Shown here piece after piece: positions 16,045 to 27,192 of a stretch of DNA of 64,000 nucleotides; within the stretch, counting starts at the first letter, position 1; every line of letters begins with the position of its first letter. The stretch comes from JAFLCL01 sp964502175 (GTDB lineage Bacteria; Myxococcota_A; Polyangia; Polyangiales; Sandaracinaceae). The DNA lies in NCBI GenBank assembly GCA_964502175.1, contig CAZCVE010000021.1, positions 71,468-135,467 of the forward strand. Reading direction: 5' to 3'. The translations under genes were made by a program, and so were the position numbers. The notes under the pieces were generated by a model that searched no databases, was not told the DNA's origin, and saw only the letters and a program-made list of their open reading frames with translations.

Positions 16045-17613
16045 GTGCGACGGGCGCTCGCGCACCCCTTGCGCGCGACCGAGGCTGCGGCACGCTCGCG
16101 GCTCGTTTCCTTGCCGAAGACCGAGGTTCGTTTGCACGCCGAGATCGATCCGAAGAAGCGTCCGAAGGCCGTCGTCGTCGGCGTGCAGCTGCCCGACGTC
16201 AGCGAGGCCGAGCACGAGAGCTCGCTCGAAGAGCTCGAGCGTCTCGCGAGCACGCTGGGCCTCCAGACGATCGGGCGCGTGACGCAGAAGCGATCGGTGC
16301 TCGGCAAGTCCGCGGTGATCGGCGAGGGCAAGCTGCTCGAGCTCGCGGCGTGGACCGGCGGCGACGGCATCATCCCGACGTTCCAGCGCAAGAAGCGGAA
16401 GATCGACGCGAAGGACGACGCGCCGACGAGCGAAGACGAAGACCTCGAAGACGACGGACACGATCACGCGGAAGGCGATCACGAAGAGCCCCCCTCCCGC
16501 ACCGCGGGAGGGGCGGGGGAGGGGACGCGAGACCGCGCAGAGAGCGTCTTCTCGGGCCCGACGCCCACCGACACCGCCACCGTCGTCCTCGTCGATCACG
16601 ATCTCTTCCCCTCGCAAGCACGCAACCTCGAGCGCGCCACGGGCGCCGAGGTGCTCGATCGCACGTCGGTCATCCTCTCGATCTTCCAGCGTCACGCGCG
16701 CACCCGTGAGGCGCGCCTCCAGGTCGAGATCGCGCGGCTCGCGTACCAAGCGCCGCGCCTGCGCGAGAGCAGCGGCGGTGGTGATCGTCAGCGCGGCGGC
16801 GTCGGCGGCAAGGGCGCGGGCGAGTCGAACCTCGAGCTCGATCGACGCAAGATCCGCGACCGCATCGCCGAGCTCAAGAGCGAGCTCCACAGCATCGAGC
16901 ACGAGGCCGGCGTCCGCAGGAAGCGGCGCAGCGAGGCCGCGACCGTCGCGCTCGTGGGCTACACGAACGCGGGCAAGAGCTCGTGGATGCGCGTGCTCAC
17001 GGGCGGCGAGGTCTACGTCGCCGACAAGCTCTTCGCGACGCTCGACACGACCGTGCGCGTGCTCGTGCCCGAGACGCGACCGCGCGTGCTCGTGTCGGAC
17101 ACCGTCGGCTTCATCAAGAAGCTGCCGCACGATCTCGTCGCGTCGTTCCGCTCCACGCTCGACGAAGCGCGCGAGGCGCGCTTGCTGCTCCACGTGCTCG
17201 ACGCGGCCGACCCTGCGTTCCGTCAGCAGTTCGAGGTCACGCGCACCGTGCTCCGCGAGCTCGACGCCGACGACGCGCCATCGCTCGTCATCCTCAACAA
17301 GATCGACAAGGTGTCCGCCGAGGATCGCGAGGCGCTCGCGATCGAGCTCCCGGACGCGCTCCAGGTCAGCTCGCGATCTCCCGAGGACAAGGCGCGCTTG
17401 CACAACGCCATCGTGACGTTCTTCGAGAAGGACATGATCGAGCGGCGCTTCGTCGTGCCGTACGACAAGCAGGCGATGACGAGCCGCCTCCACGAGGAGA
17501 CGCGCGTGCTCTCGGAGACCTACGAAGAAGAAGGCGCGATCCTCGACGTGCGCGCCATGCCCGGCGTGATCGCGAAGCTCGAGAAGGAGCTCGCGGGTCT
17601 CGGGCGAAGGTGA
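16045..17613 (+). CDS. hflX: GTPase HflX with an acidic insert
   Basis: 522 residues against ~430 for E. coli HflX. It is a ribosome-associated GTPase that splits or rescues stalled ribosomes. The N-terminal domain (QKRSVLGKSAVIGEGKLLEL) is interrupted at ~103-177 by an acidic, low-complexity insert before DHDLFPSQARNLE resumes. The G domain starts near 300: G1 GYTNAGKSS, G2 TLDTTVR, G3 DTVGFIKKLPHDLVASFRST (the HflX signature), G4 NKID. A coiled coil (LELDRRKIRDRIAELKSELH) precedes it. Part of the insert (~149-163) is encoded by a palindromic repeat also found elsewhere in the window. GTG 16045 is the longest start; TTG 16111 before LPKTEVRLH is possible. A TauE-type gene follows after 7 bp. 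Confidence 0.93.
   Translation: MRRALAHPLRATEAAARSRLVSLPKTEVRLHAEIDPKKRPKAVVVGVQLPDVSEAEHESSLEELERLASTLGLQTIGRVTQKRSVLGKSAVIGEGKLLELAAWTGGDGIIPTFQRKKRKIDAKDDAPTSEDEDLEDDGHDHAEGDHEEPPSRTAGGAGEGTRDRAESVFSGPTPTDTATVVLVDHDLFPSQARNLERATGAEVLDRTSVILSIFQRHARTREARLQVEIARLAYQAPRLRESSGGGDRQRGGVGGKGAGESNLELDRRKIRDRIAELKSELHSIEHEAGVRRKRRSEAATVALVGYTNAGKSSWMRVLTGGEVYVADKLFATLDTTVRVLVPETRPRVLVSDTVGFIKKLPHDLVASFRSTLDEAREARLLLHVLDAADPAFRQQFEVTRTVLRELDADDAPSLVILNKIDKVSAEDREALAIELPDALQVSSRSPEDKARLHNAIVTFFEKDMIERRFVVPYDKQAMTSRLHEETRVLSETYEEEGAILDVRAMPGVIAKLEKELAGLGRR
16491..16533 (+). repeat. Family B G/C palindrome, copy 1, inside hflX
   Basis: CCCCTCCCGC-ACC-GCGGGAGGGG forms a perfect 10-bp stem with 3-nt loop (16491-16513), followed by a GGGGGAGGGGACGCGAGACC tail. 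The same ~43-bp block recurs on the minus strand at 43111-43154 (within tolC) and in part at 58932-58970. Here it is in frame and encodes PPSRTAGGAGEGTRD in the hflX insert. Confidence 0.75.
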
Positions 17614-17620
17614 CCGCGCG

Positions 17621-18367
17621 ATGATCTGGCCGGCGCTCGAGGTCGCGGTTCCGCTCGCGATCGTCTGCGCGCTCGCGTTCACGATCGAGACGGCGCTCGG
17701 CTTCGGCGCGACGCTCATCACCGTCGCGCTCGGCTCGTTCTTCCTCGATCTCGCGGAGATCCTGCCCGCGCTCGTGCCGCTCAACCTCGTGCTCTCCGCG
17801 TACCTCGTGGCGCGGTACGCCGAGCACGTCGATCGCAGCTTTCTCCTCAGGCGCCTCCTGCCGTTCATGGCCGTGGGCCTGCCGATCGGCATCTACGCCT
17901 TCGCCGCCCTCGACGCGTCGATGCTCAAGCGCGCGTTCGGCGTGTTCCTCGTGGGCGTGAGCGCGCTCGAGCTCTACCGCATGCGCGTCGCCTCGCCGGT
18001 GAAGCACCTCGACGGGTTCGCCGAGCGCGCGCTCCTCCTGGCGGGAGGCGCCATCCACGGCGCCTTCGCCACTGGCGGGCCCATGGCGGTTTACGTCACC
18101 TCCCGCGTCATCGAGGACAAGAACGTCTACCGCGCCACGCTCTCCGCCCTCTGGACGATCCTCAACCTGGCGATGCTCGCCAGCTACGCGTGGCGCGGCG
18201 AGCTCGACGCGTCGACCGCGGGACTCGGCCTCTGTCTGGCGCCTTCCATCGCGATCGGCATGGTCGTCGGCGAGCAGCTGCACGCTCGCGTTCCAGTGAA
18301 GACGTTCCGTGCCGTCGTGTTTGGAATGCTCGCGCTCGCAGGTGTGGTGCTCGTGCTGCGTGGCTGA
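17621..18367 (+). CDS. TauE/SafE family membrane transporter
   Basis: 248 residues, seven or eight predicted membrane helices (e.g. VPLAIVCALAFTIETALGFG, ILPALVPLNLVLSAYLVAR, LLPFMAVGLPIGIYAFAAL). The ETALGFGATL motif in helix 1 and GAIHGAFATGGPM in the second half are the two pseudo-symmetric signatures of the TauE/SafE (sulfite exporter-like) family, which moves organosulfonates, sulfoacetate or other anions. The substrate is not predictable. It begins 7 bp after hflX and could be read through from it. A compact hairpin with TTT at 18428 likely ends transcription. Confidence 0.88.
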   Translation: MIWPALEVAVPLAIVCALAFTIETALGFGATLITVALGSFFLDLAEILPALVPLNLVLSAYLVARYAEHVDRSFLLRRLLPFMAVGLPIGIYAFAALDASMLKRAFGVFLVGVSALELYRMRVASPVKHLDGFAERALLLAGGAIHGAFATGGPMAVYVTSRVIEDKNVYRATLSALWTILNLAMLASYAWRGELDASTAGLGLCLAPSIAIGMVVGEQLHARVPVKTFRAVVFGMLALAGVVLVLRG

Positions 18368-18408
18368 TCTCACGCGGTGGCGGTGGGGCGAATCGCCCGT
18401 CGGCTGAG

Positions 18409-18445
18409 GGCCCACAGCTGTGGGATCGCCCGCGAAGCGGGCTTT
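18409..18445 (+). terminator. Palindrome plus hairpin terminator after the TauE/SafE gene
   Basis: CCCACAGCTGTGGG (18409-18422) is a perfect 14-bp palindrome. It is followed by GCCCGC-GAA-GCGGGC-TTT (18428-18445), a 6-bp stem with triloop and short T run, the most terminator-like signal in this gap. The rest of 18446-18575 shows nothing clear except the ribosome site of the next gene. Confidence 0.5.
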
Positions 18446-18575
18446 CCGTGACGCACCAACATTCCAACCGGGGTGTGGATCGCGGTCTCCGATCGCGCGT
18501 GATCAGCCCGAGCCGCGGACGGCACGAGGCGTGCTGAAGGCCCGCGCTGCGCGCCATCAACCTTTGGGAGGGACC

Positions 18576-21379
18576 ATGCGCTTTCGCGGATCACTGCTCT
18601 TCACGCTGCTCGCGTTCGTCGCGCTCGCGCCCTCGTCGGCGCTCGCTCAGGCGGAGCTCGACGGCAACTTCATCGACTACCTCGGCGTCGGCACCGACGG
18701 CACGATGCTCAACGCGCGCGACCACAGCATGCGGTACAGCGAGGCGGGGGCTGATCCGTTCAGCTGCGACGTCTGGTACCCAGACGATCAGGTCTCGACG
18801 TTCAGCATCGAGGGCTTCGGCGTGGGCCTCGGAGGCTTCTTCTCGGGGACGAACGGCGCCCGCACGTTCTTCGACATCAACACGATCCGCGCGACCGAGG
18901 TGAGCGGTCGACACGTGACGTGGGGCGGCGAGATCGGCGCGGGCATCCTGGGCGGTGGTCGCCTGCAGATCGATCACGACTACACGTTCGAGGTCGACGA
19001 TCGCGTCGTCGTCGAGACGATCACGATCCGCAACCCGAGTCCCGTGACCGTGCGCGACATCTTCTACGTCACGCACGGCGATCCCGATCAGGGCGACTGC
19101 GGCATCGGCTCCTCGAACGACACCGTGAACGACGTGGTGCGACAGTCGCCCGCGGACGGAAGCTCGCTCGTGATCGCGGGCACGATCCCCGCCGCGACGC
19201 GCCGCGTGTTCCTCGGCATGGGCACGTTCGACGCCCTCGGCCGCGCGCGCGTCAGCCCCGGCATCGACGACACCGACGCGTCGGTCGCGTGGAACGTCGC
19301 GAACGATCCGAACGGCGCGCGCGCCGACCGCGGCATGTCGATCGCGTTCCATCCGGCGGATCTCGCCGCAGGCGCGAGCGTCACGTTCCACGTGTTCTAC
19401 GTGTGGGGAACGAGCGTCGAAGAGGTCACGAACCGCTTCGACTCGGCCTCGTGTCTCATCGGCGCAGAGGGCTCGAGCTGCCGCGTCGGCGGCACCGCTG
19501 GCACCTGCCGCGCGCGAGCGTGCTGCACCGGCTGCTGGAACGGGACCGCATGTCAGGCGGGCTCGGCGGTCGCGGCGTGTGGCGCGGCCGGCGGTGCGTG
19601 CGCGAGCTGCAGCGACACCAACGTGTGCACCGACGACGCGTGCACCGCGGGCGCGTGCGTACGCACGAACAACACGGCGAGCTGCGACGACGGCGCGTTC
19701 TGCACGAGCGGCGACACCTGCGCTGCCGGCGCGTGCGGCGCTGGCGCGCGAGCGACCTGCGACGACGGACTCGCCTGCACGGGCAACACCTGCAGCGAGG
19801 CGACGGACGCGTGCGCGACGACGGTGACCGAGGGCTGCGCGGTCGATGGCGCGTGTCGCGCGAGCGGCGCGGCGCACCCGACGGACGCGTGCCTCGCGTG
19901 TGTGCCCGCGGTGAGCTCGACGATGTGGTCGTACTTCGCGTCGGCCTCGTGTGACAGCGACGGCGACAGCGTGCCCGACGTGACGGAGCGTCCGGGCGGT
20001 GTGGATCGCGACACGGACATGGACGGCATGCCCGATCACCGCGACACCGACGACGACGGCGATGGCCTCTCGACGATGACCGAGCGCCCGATGAGCGCGG
20101 ACGTCGACACCGACGGCGACATGATCCCCGACTACGTCGACGCGGACGACGACGGCGACGGCGTGCCCACGACGATGGAGCGTCCCGCGGGCGCGTCGCG
20201 CGACACCGACGGAGACCTCGTCCCCGATCACCGTGATCCGGACGACGACGGCGACGGCATCCCGACGAGCATCGAGATCGCGGAGGAGGCCGCAGAAGGC
20301 GGCGACGTGGACGGCGACGGAACGCCGGCCTTCCTCGACACCGAGAGCGATGGCGATGGCGCGCTCGACGTGACGGAGGGTCGCGTCGATGGTGACGGCG
20401 ATGGAACGCCGGACTACCTCGATCCCGACACGATGCCGGGCGACATGGACGGCGACGGCGTGCCCGACGACGTGGAGTGCGAGGCGATGCCGTGCCGCGA
20501 CACCGACATGGACGGCATGCCCGATCGCAACGACACCGACGACGACGGCGACGGCATCCCGACGCGCACGGAGCTGACGGACGAGACGACGCGCGGTGGG
20601 GACGTCGATCGCGACGGAACGCCCGCGTACCGCGACCTCGACAGCGACGGCGACGGCATGCCCGATCGCGACGAGGGCACCGACGACGACGACACCGACG
20701 GAGTGCCCGACTACCTCGATCCCGCGACGACGGTGCCGGACATGGACGGCGACGGCGTGCCCGACGACGAGGAGTGTCCGGCGATGCCGTGCCGCGACAC
20801 CGACATGGACGGCGCGCCCGACCTCTCGGATCCGGACGACGACGGTGACGGCATCCCGACGCGCATCGAGCGCGCAGACGAAGGCGCGCTCGGCGGCGAC
20901 ATCGATGGCGATGGTGTGCCCGCGTACCTCGACACCAACAGCGACGGCGACATGGGCCTCGATCGCGACGAAGGCGTGGACGACGTCGACGGCGACGGCG
21001 TGCGCGACTACCTCGATCCGATGAGCATCCCGGGTCCGGACGCAGGCGTCGGCGGCGACGCGGGCGCGAGCTCGGGTGACGCAGGCCCTGGTGGCGACGC
21101 AGGTCGCCTCGACGGCGGTGGCATGGGCACCGGCGACACCGGCACGCGCGGCGACTCGGGCATGGGCGGCGGCGCGGACGCGGGCATGGGCAGCGGCGTC
21201 GACAGCGGCGCTGGCTCGCTCACCGGTGGCCTCGCAGGCGGCGCGCTCTGCTCCGCGATGCCGGGTCAGAACAGCGGCTCGCGCACGCTCGGCCTCTTCG
21301 GCCTGGCGCTCGCGCTCACGGTGATCGCCCGCACACGAACGAACCGCGCACGCAAGCACGCAGGAAAGGCGGCCTCGCG

Positions 21380-21383
<4 letters not shown>
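18576..21383 (+). CDS. Secreted protein with Cys-rich region, TSP3 calcium repeats and MYXO-CTERM-like tail
   Basis: 935 residues from the ATG at 18576, preceded by GGGAGGGACC. Signal peptide to ~SSALAQ (25). Residues ~25-300 form a beta-rich domain without recognised family. Residues ~305-465 are Cys-rich with EGF-like spacing (CCTGCWNGTAC, CDDGAFCTSGDTC, CDDGLACTGNTC). From ~470 to 810 about a dozen D-x-D-x-D-G repeats (DTDMDGMPDHRDTDDDGDG type) should bind calcium. A Gly/Asp/Ala stretch follows, then ALCSAMPGQ, a hydrophobic helix (TLGLFGLALALTVIA) and a basic cluster: a variant of the Cys-hydrophobic-Arg MYXO-CTERM sorting tail, implying surface anchoring. The ATGA overlap at 21380 couples it to the OmpA-like gene, probably a partner. 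Confidence 0.8.
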
Positions 21384-23194
<1,811 letters not shown>

Positions 23195-23221
23195 GCAGCG
23201 CATGAGCACGTGACTCGAGAC

Positions 23222-23296
23222 CGAGCCTCGAAACACGCACGAGGCTCGCGGCGGGGGGTGAGTGAGACGGGGCGCTGACAGCGATGTCAGCGCCCC
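23222..23296. terminator. Two tandem hairpins between convergent genes
   Basis: CGAGCCTCG / CGAGGCTCG (23222-23248, 9-bp stem, 9-nt loop) is followed by GGGGCGCTGACA-GCGA-TGTCAGCGCCCC (23269-23296, perfect 12-bp stem with tetraloop). They lie between the stops of the OmpA-like gene (23194) and the convergent lipoprotein gene (23328), and probably work as a bidirectional terminator. Confidence 0.7.
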
Positions 23297-23327
23297 GATT
23301 CACGTCCGTCTGCCTCACGTCCGGCGC

Positions 23328-25493
23328 TCACTCCTCGGGAGGCGGAAACGTCGGCGGCGTCCACACGCGGAAGCTGCGGCGTGTGCCCACGGCCCCGAGG
23401 AGCCGCACGCTCGAGTTGACGTTGTCGGCGTCGGAGAACGTGATCTCGAGACACACGGGATCCGTGCTGCTCGGGCCGCATCCGATCGAGTGCCCCGCCG
23501 TCGACACGACCTCGACGTCGTTGACGCCCGGCTGGAGCGTGAGCGGCACGGAGAGGACCGTTCCGTCGGGGACGACCTGTCCGGTGAACTGAGGCGCACC
23601 GTTGACGAGGATGTCGACCATCGCCTGATCGAAGCGACCGCCCGCGTTGTCGTCGATCACGAGCGGGTGAACGCGCGTCGTCGTCGTGCTGTCGCGCACG
23701 ATGCGCGTGGTGCCGCCGCCGATCAGGTTCACGTCGAGCTCGATGAAGTCTTCGTCCGAGATCGCGGCGTTGCGATCGGCGGGATCGACGGCCTGCTGCA
23801 CCTGGAAGAACGCCTGGCTGCGGGACGCGTAAGGCAGCGGGATCTGCACGAGCTGTACGTCGAGCGCCTCCGGTCCCGACGACGCGAACGCGAACGCCCG
23901 GATCTCGAGGAGCGCGGCAGTGCGGGCCGTCGGTGCGGTGCTCGGCCACGAGAGATCGGTGAAGCCGACCGAGCGCGTGTCGTAGCCGACGGTGACTCGA
24001 CCGCCGGTGCGCGCGAACGATGCGGTGTAGGGACTGACGATCTCGGGGTCATGGAGCGCCTCGACGCCCGCGGCGAGGCCCACGAACGCTGGGTTGAGGC
24101 GCAGCACCTGCGACAGCTGGATGTTGTAGAAGCCCATGTCGAGCGGCAGCGCGATCTCGACGTGCGGGATCGCCTGGATGCGGTTGAACCACGCATCGAA
24201 GCCGACGCCCGGAAGGTGCGTGATGAGGTACTCGCCGACCTCTTCGATGAACTGGCGCACGCCGCGGGTCGGCTGGATGGGCATCATGGCGAGCACGATG
24301 TCCTCGAGGGAGCGCACGTTCGCGCCCGCGGTGCGGTTCTGCGGTGCGAACACGCCCCACGGGACGACCATCGATCCCTCGGTCCCGTAGACGACGCGCG
24401 AGCGATGGACGTCGAAGATGCGCACGAGGTCGGTGGGCACGATGTTGTCGATCACCACGCGCAGCACCGCGGCGATCATCTTGGGCGCGAGGCCGATCAG
24501 GCAGCCCTCACCGCCCGCCGGCAGCGTGACGATCGTCCCGACGATCGCGATCACGTCGCACGCGATGCCGAACACCGCGAGCAGCATGCTGATCGCGTCG
24601 AGCGTGAAGAGCACGCCTTGGAGCGGACTCCGTACGAGCGCGCTGTCGAGCATGCCGCCACCGAACGTGAGCATGGAGACACCCGACGCGCGCGCCGCCA
24701 GCGTGGAGAGCATGCCGCTGTTCCAGAGCAGCTCCTGCACGCCGGGCTCCACGCTCGCGTCGAGCGCGAGGTACTGCTCGCGCGCATCCATGGCCGCTTC
24801 GTCGAGGTCCTCGGTGATCGACTCGAACGCGCCGATCGTGTCGGCGAGCGCTGGCTCGGAGGCGAGCGACTGCCACTCGGGATCGTCGTCGCGGAGGATC
24901 TCTCCCACGTCGGTCACCATGCCTGCGAGGCCGAGCGCGATGACGTCGGCCGCTTCGGTCCGCGTCATCGACGCGCCGCCGAGCGCGACCTCGACCTCCG
25001 CCGCGCGCGTCATCGGCCCCTCCGCCGTGCCGACGGCGAGGTGGAAGACGCCCGCTCGCACGATGGGCAGGGGCAGCGCGAACGTGGCCGAGCGGTACAT
25101 GCCGCCGTCGGGGGCGATGGGGCGGCCCGCGTCGTCGAGGGGGCCGGCATCGTCGTCGCTCACGAAGCCGGGCTCGGGCGGCGCCAGCCCTGAGCGCATC
25201 GCTCGAAGCGGGAACGCGCTCTCGTCCTCGACCACCCAGAGGAAGACGTCGGCGGCGGGCGCATCGATCCCATCGACGACGAAGGTCAGCCACGTCCCCG
25301 GGTGATGCGGACCTCTGCTCACGGGCCCCAGCGTCCACGCCGGCGCGGGCCCGTTCGCGTCATCGGGATCGGGGCCGGGGCCGCCGTCGGCCCCTGCGCG
25401 TCCGAAGAGATCGCAGCCGCTCACGACGATGAACGCGATGAACGAGAAGAGGATGATCGCGAGCTTGCTCGCGCGGTCTCGCGCTGTGTCCAC
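23328..25493 (-). CDS. Large lipoprotein of unknown function
   Basis: 721 residues from the GTG at 25493, chosen because GGAGG stands 4 nt upstream and because it opens a standard lipoprotein signal (KLAIILFSFIAFIVVSGCDL). An Asp/Gly/Pro spacer and an Ig-like segment (FVVDGIDAPAADVFLWVVED) lead into a largely helical middle with two hydrophobic stretches (ISMLLAVFGIACDVIAIVGT, LIGLAPKMIAAVLRVVIDNI) that may insert in a membrane or form a core. The C-terminal ~250 residues are beta-rich, ending with an IPT/Big-like pattern (VDILVNGAPQFTGQV, GVNDVEVVSTAGHSIGCG). No enzyme motif seen. Frame continues open upstream for ~1.7 kb as antisense shadow and must not be included. Confidence 0.7.
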   Translation of the reverse strand: MDTARDRASKLAIILFSFIAFIVVSGCDLFGRAGADGGPGPDPDDANGPAPAWTLGPVSRGPHHPGTWLTFVVDGIDAPAADVFLWVVEDESAFPLRAMRSGLAPPEPGFVSDDDAGPLDDAGRPIAPDGGMYRSATFALPLPIVRAGVFHLAVGTAEGPMTRAAEVEVALGGASMTRTEAADVIALGLAGMVTDVGEILRDDDPEWQSLASEPALADTIGAFESITEDLDEAAMDAREQYLALDASVEPGVQELLWNSGMLSTLAARASGVSMLTFGGGMLDSALVRSPLQGVLFTLDAISMLLAVFGIACDVIAIVGTIVTLPAGGEGCLIGLAPKMIAAVLRVVIDNIVPTDLVRIFDVHRSRVVYGTEGSMVVPWGVFAPQNRTAGANVRSLEDIVLAMMPIQPTRGVRQFIEEVGEYLITHLPGVGFDAWFNRIQAIPHVEIALPLDMGFYNIQLSQVLRLNPAFVGLAAGVEALHDPEIVSPYTASFARTGGRVTVGYDTRSVGFTDLSWPSTAPTARTAALLEIRAFAFASSGPEALDVQLVQIPLPYASRSQAFFQVQQAVDPADRNAAISDEDFIELDVNLIGGGTTRIVRDSTTTTRVHPLVIDDNAGGRFDQAMVDILVNGAPQFTGQVVPDGTVLSVPLTLQPGVNDVEVVSTAGHSIGCGPSSTDPVCLEITFSDADNVNSSVRLLGAVGTRRSFRVWTPPTFPPPEE

Positions 25494-25559
25494 GTGTCCT
25501 CCGGGTGGGTCCCTGCCGAAGCCACAGACTACGCAGCTTCCTGGTAGCTTGGCGACGCC

Positions 25560-26387
25560 ATGACCGACAGCCCTGCCCCGCCCGAGGTTCCTCCGACTGA
25601 AAACGCTCTCGTTTCGGCGGGATCCGCGCCTCTCGTCCCTTCGGGATCCGCCGCGCTGGCGCCCTCCTCCTTGGTCCCGGGGGCGATCGAGCGTGATCCG
25701 TCGATCGTGCGCTCGCGCGTCACCTGTGCGCTCCTCTACTTCGCGGCGCGTCAGGTGCCCGTGCCGCTGCTCGACGACGTGCTGCGCACACAGGTCTCTG
25801 CGTACCTCGTGAAGAGCACGGTGAAGCGCGCGGGCCTCACGGTGCCGAGCGATCAGCTCGCGCCGCTCTTCGACAAGGACCAGCACTGGGCCGTCGGTTG
25901 CTTGTGGTGGCTCTTCAAGCTGCCGTTCAAGATCCTGCTCTTCCCGATCCGCAAGATCGCGAACCTGATCTTCGCGGTGCGTCACCTCGGTCGCGACTTC
26001 GCGGAGATGCTCCTCCTCGGTGAGCTGATCGATCGCGCGCTCGCCAACGGCGACATCCGCGCGGAGGGCACGGCGACGGAAGACGCGCAGGTCGCGCGCT
26101 CGCGACGCTACCGACGCGCGTTCGATCGCGTGCTCGCGGAGACCGACACGATGCCCCTCTGGCGCAGCGTCGCGTCGGCGATCGGGCCCGTGCGCGGCGT
26201 GCTCACGGCGGCGCTCAGGCCGCTGCGCGTGCTGTGGCACGGGAGCGGTGAAGAGGCGGTCGCGGCGAGCCCGGAGATGGAGGCGAAGGTCTCGGCGATC
26301 GAGACGCTGTTGCGGCAGCCGCAGGTGACGACGTTCCTCGCGGACTTCGACGCCCGCATCGAGCGTGTGCTGCGCGAGACGCCGTGA
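25560..26387 (+). CDS. Conserved hypothetical protein, cytosolic or peripheral membrane
   Basis: 275 residues. A Pro/Ser-rich, disordered N terminus (~1-45) precedes a helical body with no signal peptide. HWAVGCLWWLFKLPFKILLF and PIRKIANLIFAVRHLG form an amphipathic, Trp/Phe-rich segment with interspersed Lys/Arg, suggesting peripheral membrane attachment rather than a normal transmembrane helix. Two helical pairs flank it (VRSRVTCALLYFAARQVPVP and IETLLRQPQVTTFLADFDAR). I do not recognise the family. The gene is divergent from the lipoprotein gene (67 bp between starts). Confidence 0.6.
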   Translation: MTDSPAPPEVPPTENALVSAGSAPLVPSGSAALAPSSLVPGAIERDPSIVRSRVTCALLYFAARQVPVPLLDDVLRTQVSAYLVKSTVKRAGLTVPSDQLAPLFDKDQHWAVGCLWWLFKLPFKILLFPIRKIANLIFAVRHLGRDFAEMLLLGELIDRALANGDIRAEGTATEDAQVARSRRYRRAFDRVLAETDTMPLWRSVASAIGPVRGVLTAALRPLRVLWHGSGEEAVAASPEMEAKVSAIETLLRQPQVTTFLADFDARIERVLRETP

Positions 26388-26446
26388 GGCCGAACTGGTT
26401 CGTCGGCTCTCCCCGTCGACGGCGGCTGGCTCGATCGACCATCTGA

Positions 26447-26977
26447 TCAGATCGCCCAGGTCGCGCTCGAGAGCGCGCCGCCCTCGAGGGGCGCCACCGA
26501 GATCGACGGCACGAGCGAGGCCGCGCGCGGGTCCACGCCGTTCGAGTAGAGCGCCATGCTCATGATGCCGTGCGTGACGAGGCGGAGGTTCATCGCGAGC
26601 GCGTAGCTCGACGTGTAGGTGGTGATGAAGCCCGCGTCGCGATCGATGTGCGTCGAGAGGAGCCAGCTCGAGTAGGCCGAGCCCGCCGTGCCGAGGGCGA
26701 GCTCCACCGCCGCCCAGCCCGGATCGAACCACTCGCCGTCGGCGCTCGACGCGAGCTGCGCGATCAGGAGCGGAGTCGCCGCGCCGAACGCGGGCGCGGG
26801 CATCGGACCGAGCTCGATCACCTCGCTGATGGCCTGGGCGGCGAACGAAGGCGCCGCCGCCGGCTCGTCCGCCTGAGCCACCGCGCTCGCGCCGAACACC
26901 GAGAGACACACCGCGACGACGAGGGCGAAGGGGCGGAGGGTCGAGCGCGTCGTCGTGTGCATGGGCCCGCTGTGCAT
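26447..26977 (-). CDS. Small secreted or membrane protein of unknown function
   Basis: 176 residues from the ATG at 26977; ATG 26962 (MHTTTRS...) is an equally good alternative because the sequence around both is a duplicated GCATGGGCCCGCTG unit and neither has a clear ribosome site. Signal peptide: LRPFALVVAVCLSVFGASAVAQA. The mature part contains moderately hydrophobic stretches (WAAVELALGTAGSAYSSWLL, ALAMNLRLVTHGIMSMALY) that may be membrane helices. It has no recognisable motif. Convergent with the 25.6-kb gene; 59 bp separate the two stops. Confidence 0.55.
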   Translation of the reverse strand: MHSGPMHTTTRSTLRPFALVVAVCLSVFGASAVAQADEPAAAPSFAAQAISEVIELGPMPAPAFGAATPLLIAQLASSADGEWFDPGWAAVELALGTAGSAYSSWLLSTHIDRDAGFITTYTSSYALAMNLRLVTHGIMSMALYSNGVDPRAASLVPSISVAPLEGGALSSATWAI

Positions 26978-27192
26978 GGGCCCGCTGGAGCAGCCTTCGT
27001 GCCGCCCGGTGGTTCCGAAAACACCGAGAAAAGTCGCCCTGTCTGTCTGCGTGTGCAGTGAACCGCGCACCGTGTTGCACGATCGACCCACCCCCTCCGG
27101 CGCGCGCCCCGCCCTCGGATGGCCATCCCGACGGGGGATCGCCGCGCGGGAAACGGGAACATTCTCTAGGTCTCGACGTACCAAAGAGCGCC

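Noticed and set aside
19950..21020. Tandem DNA repeats of GACGGCGACGGC type
   Set aside because: Explained by Asp-Gly calcium-binding repeats of the protein; not a separate DNA element.
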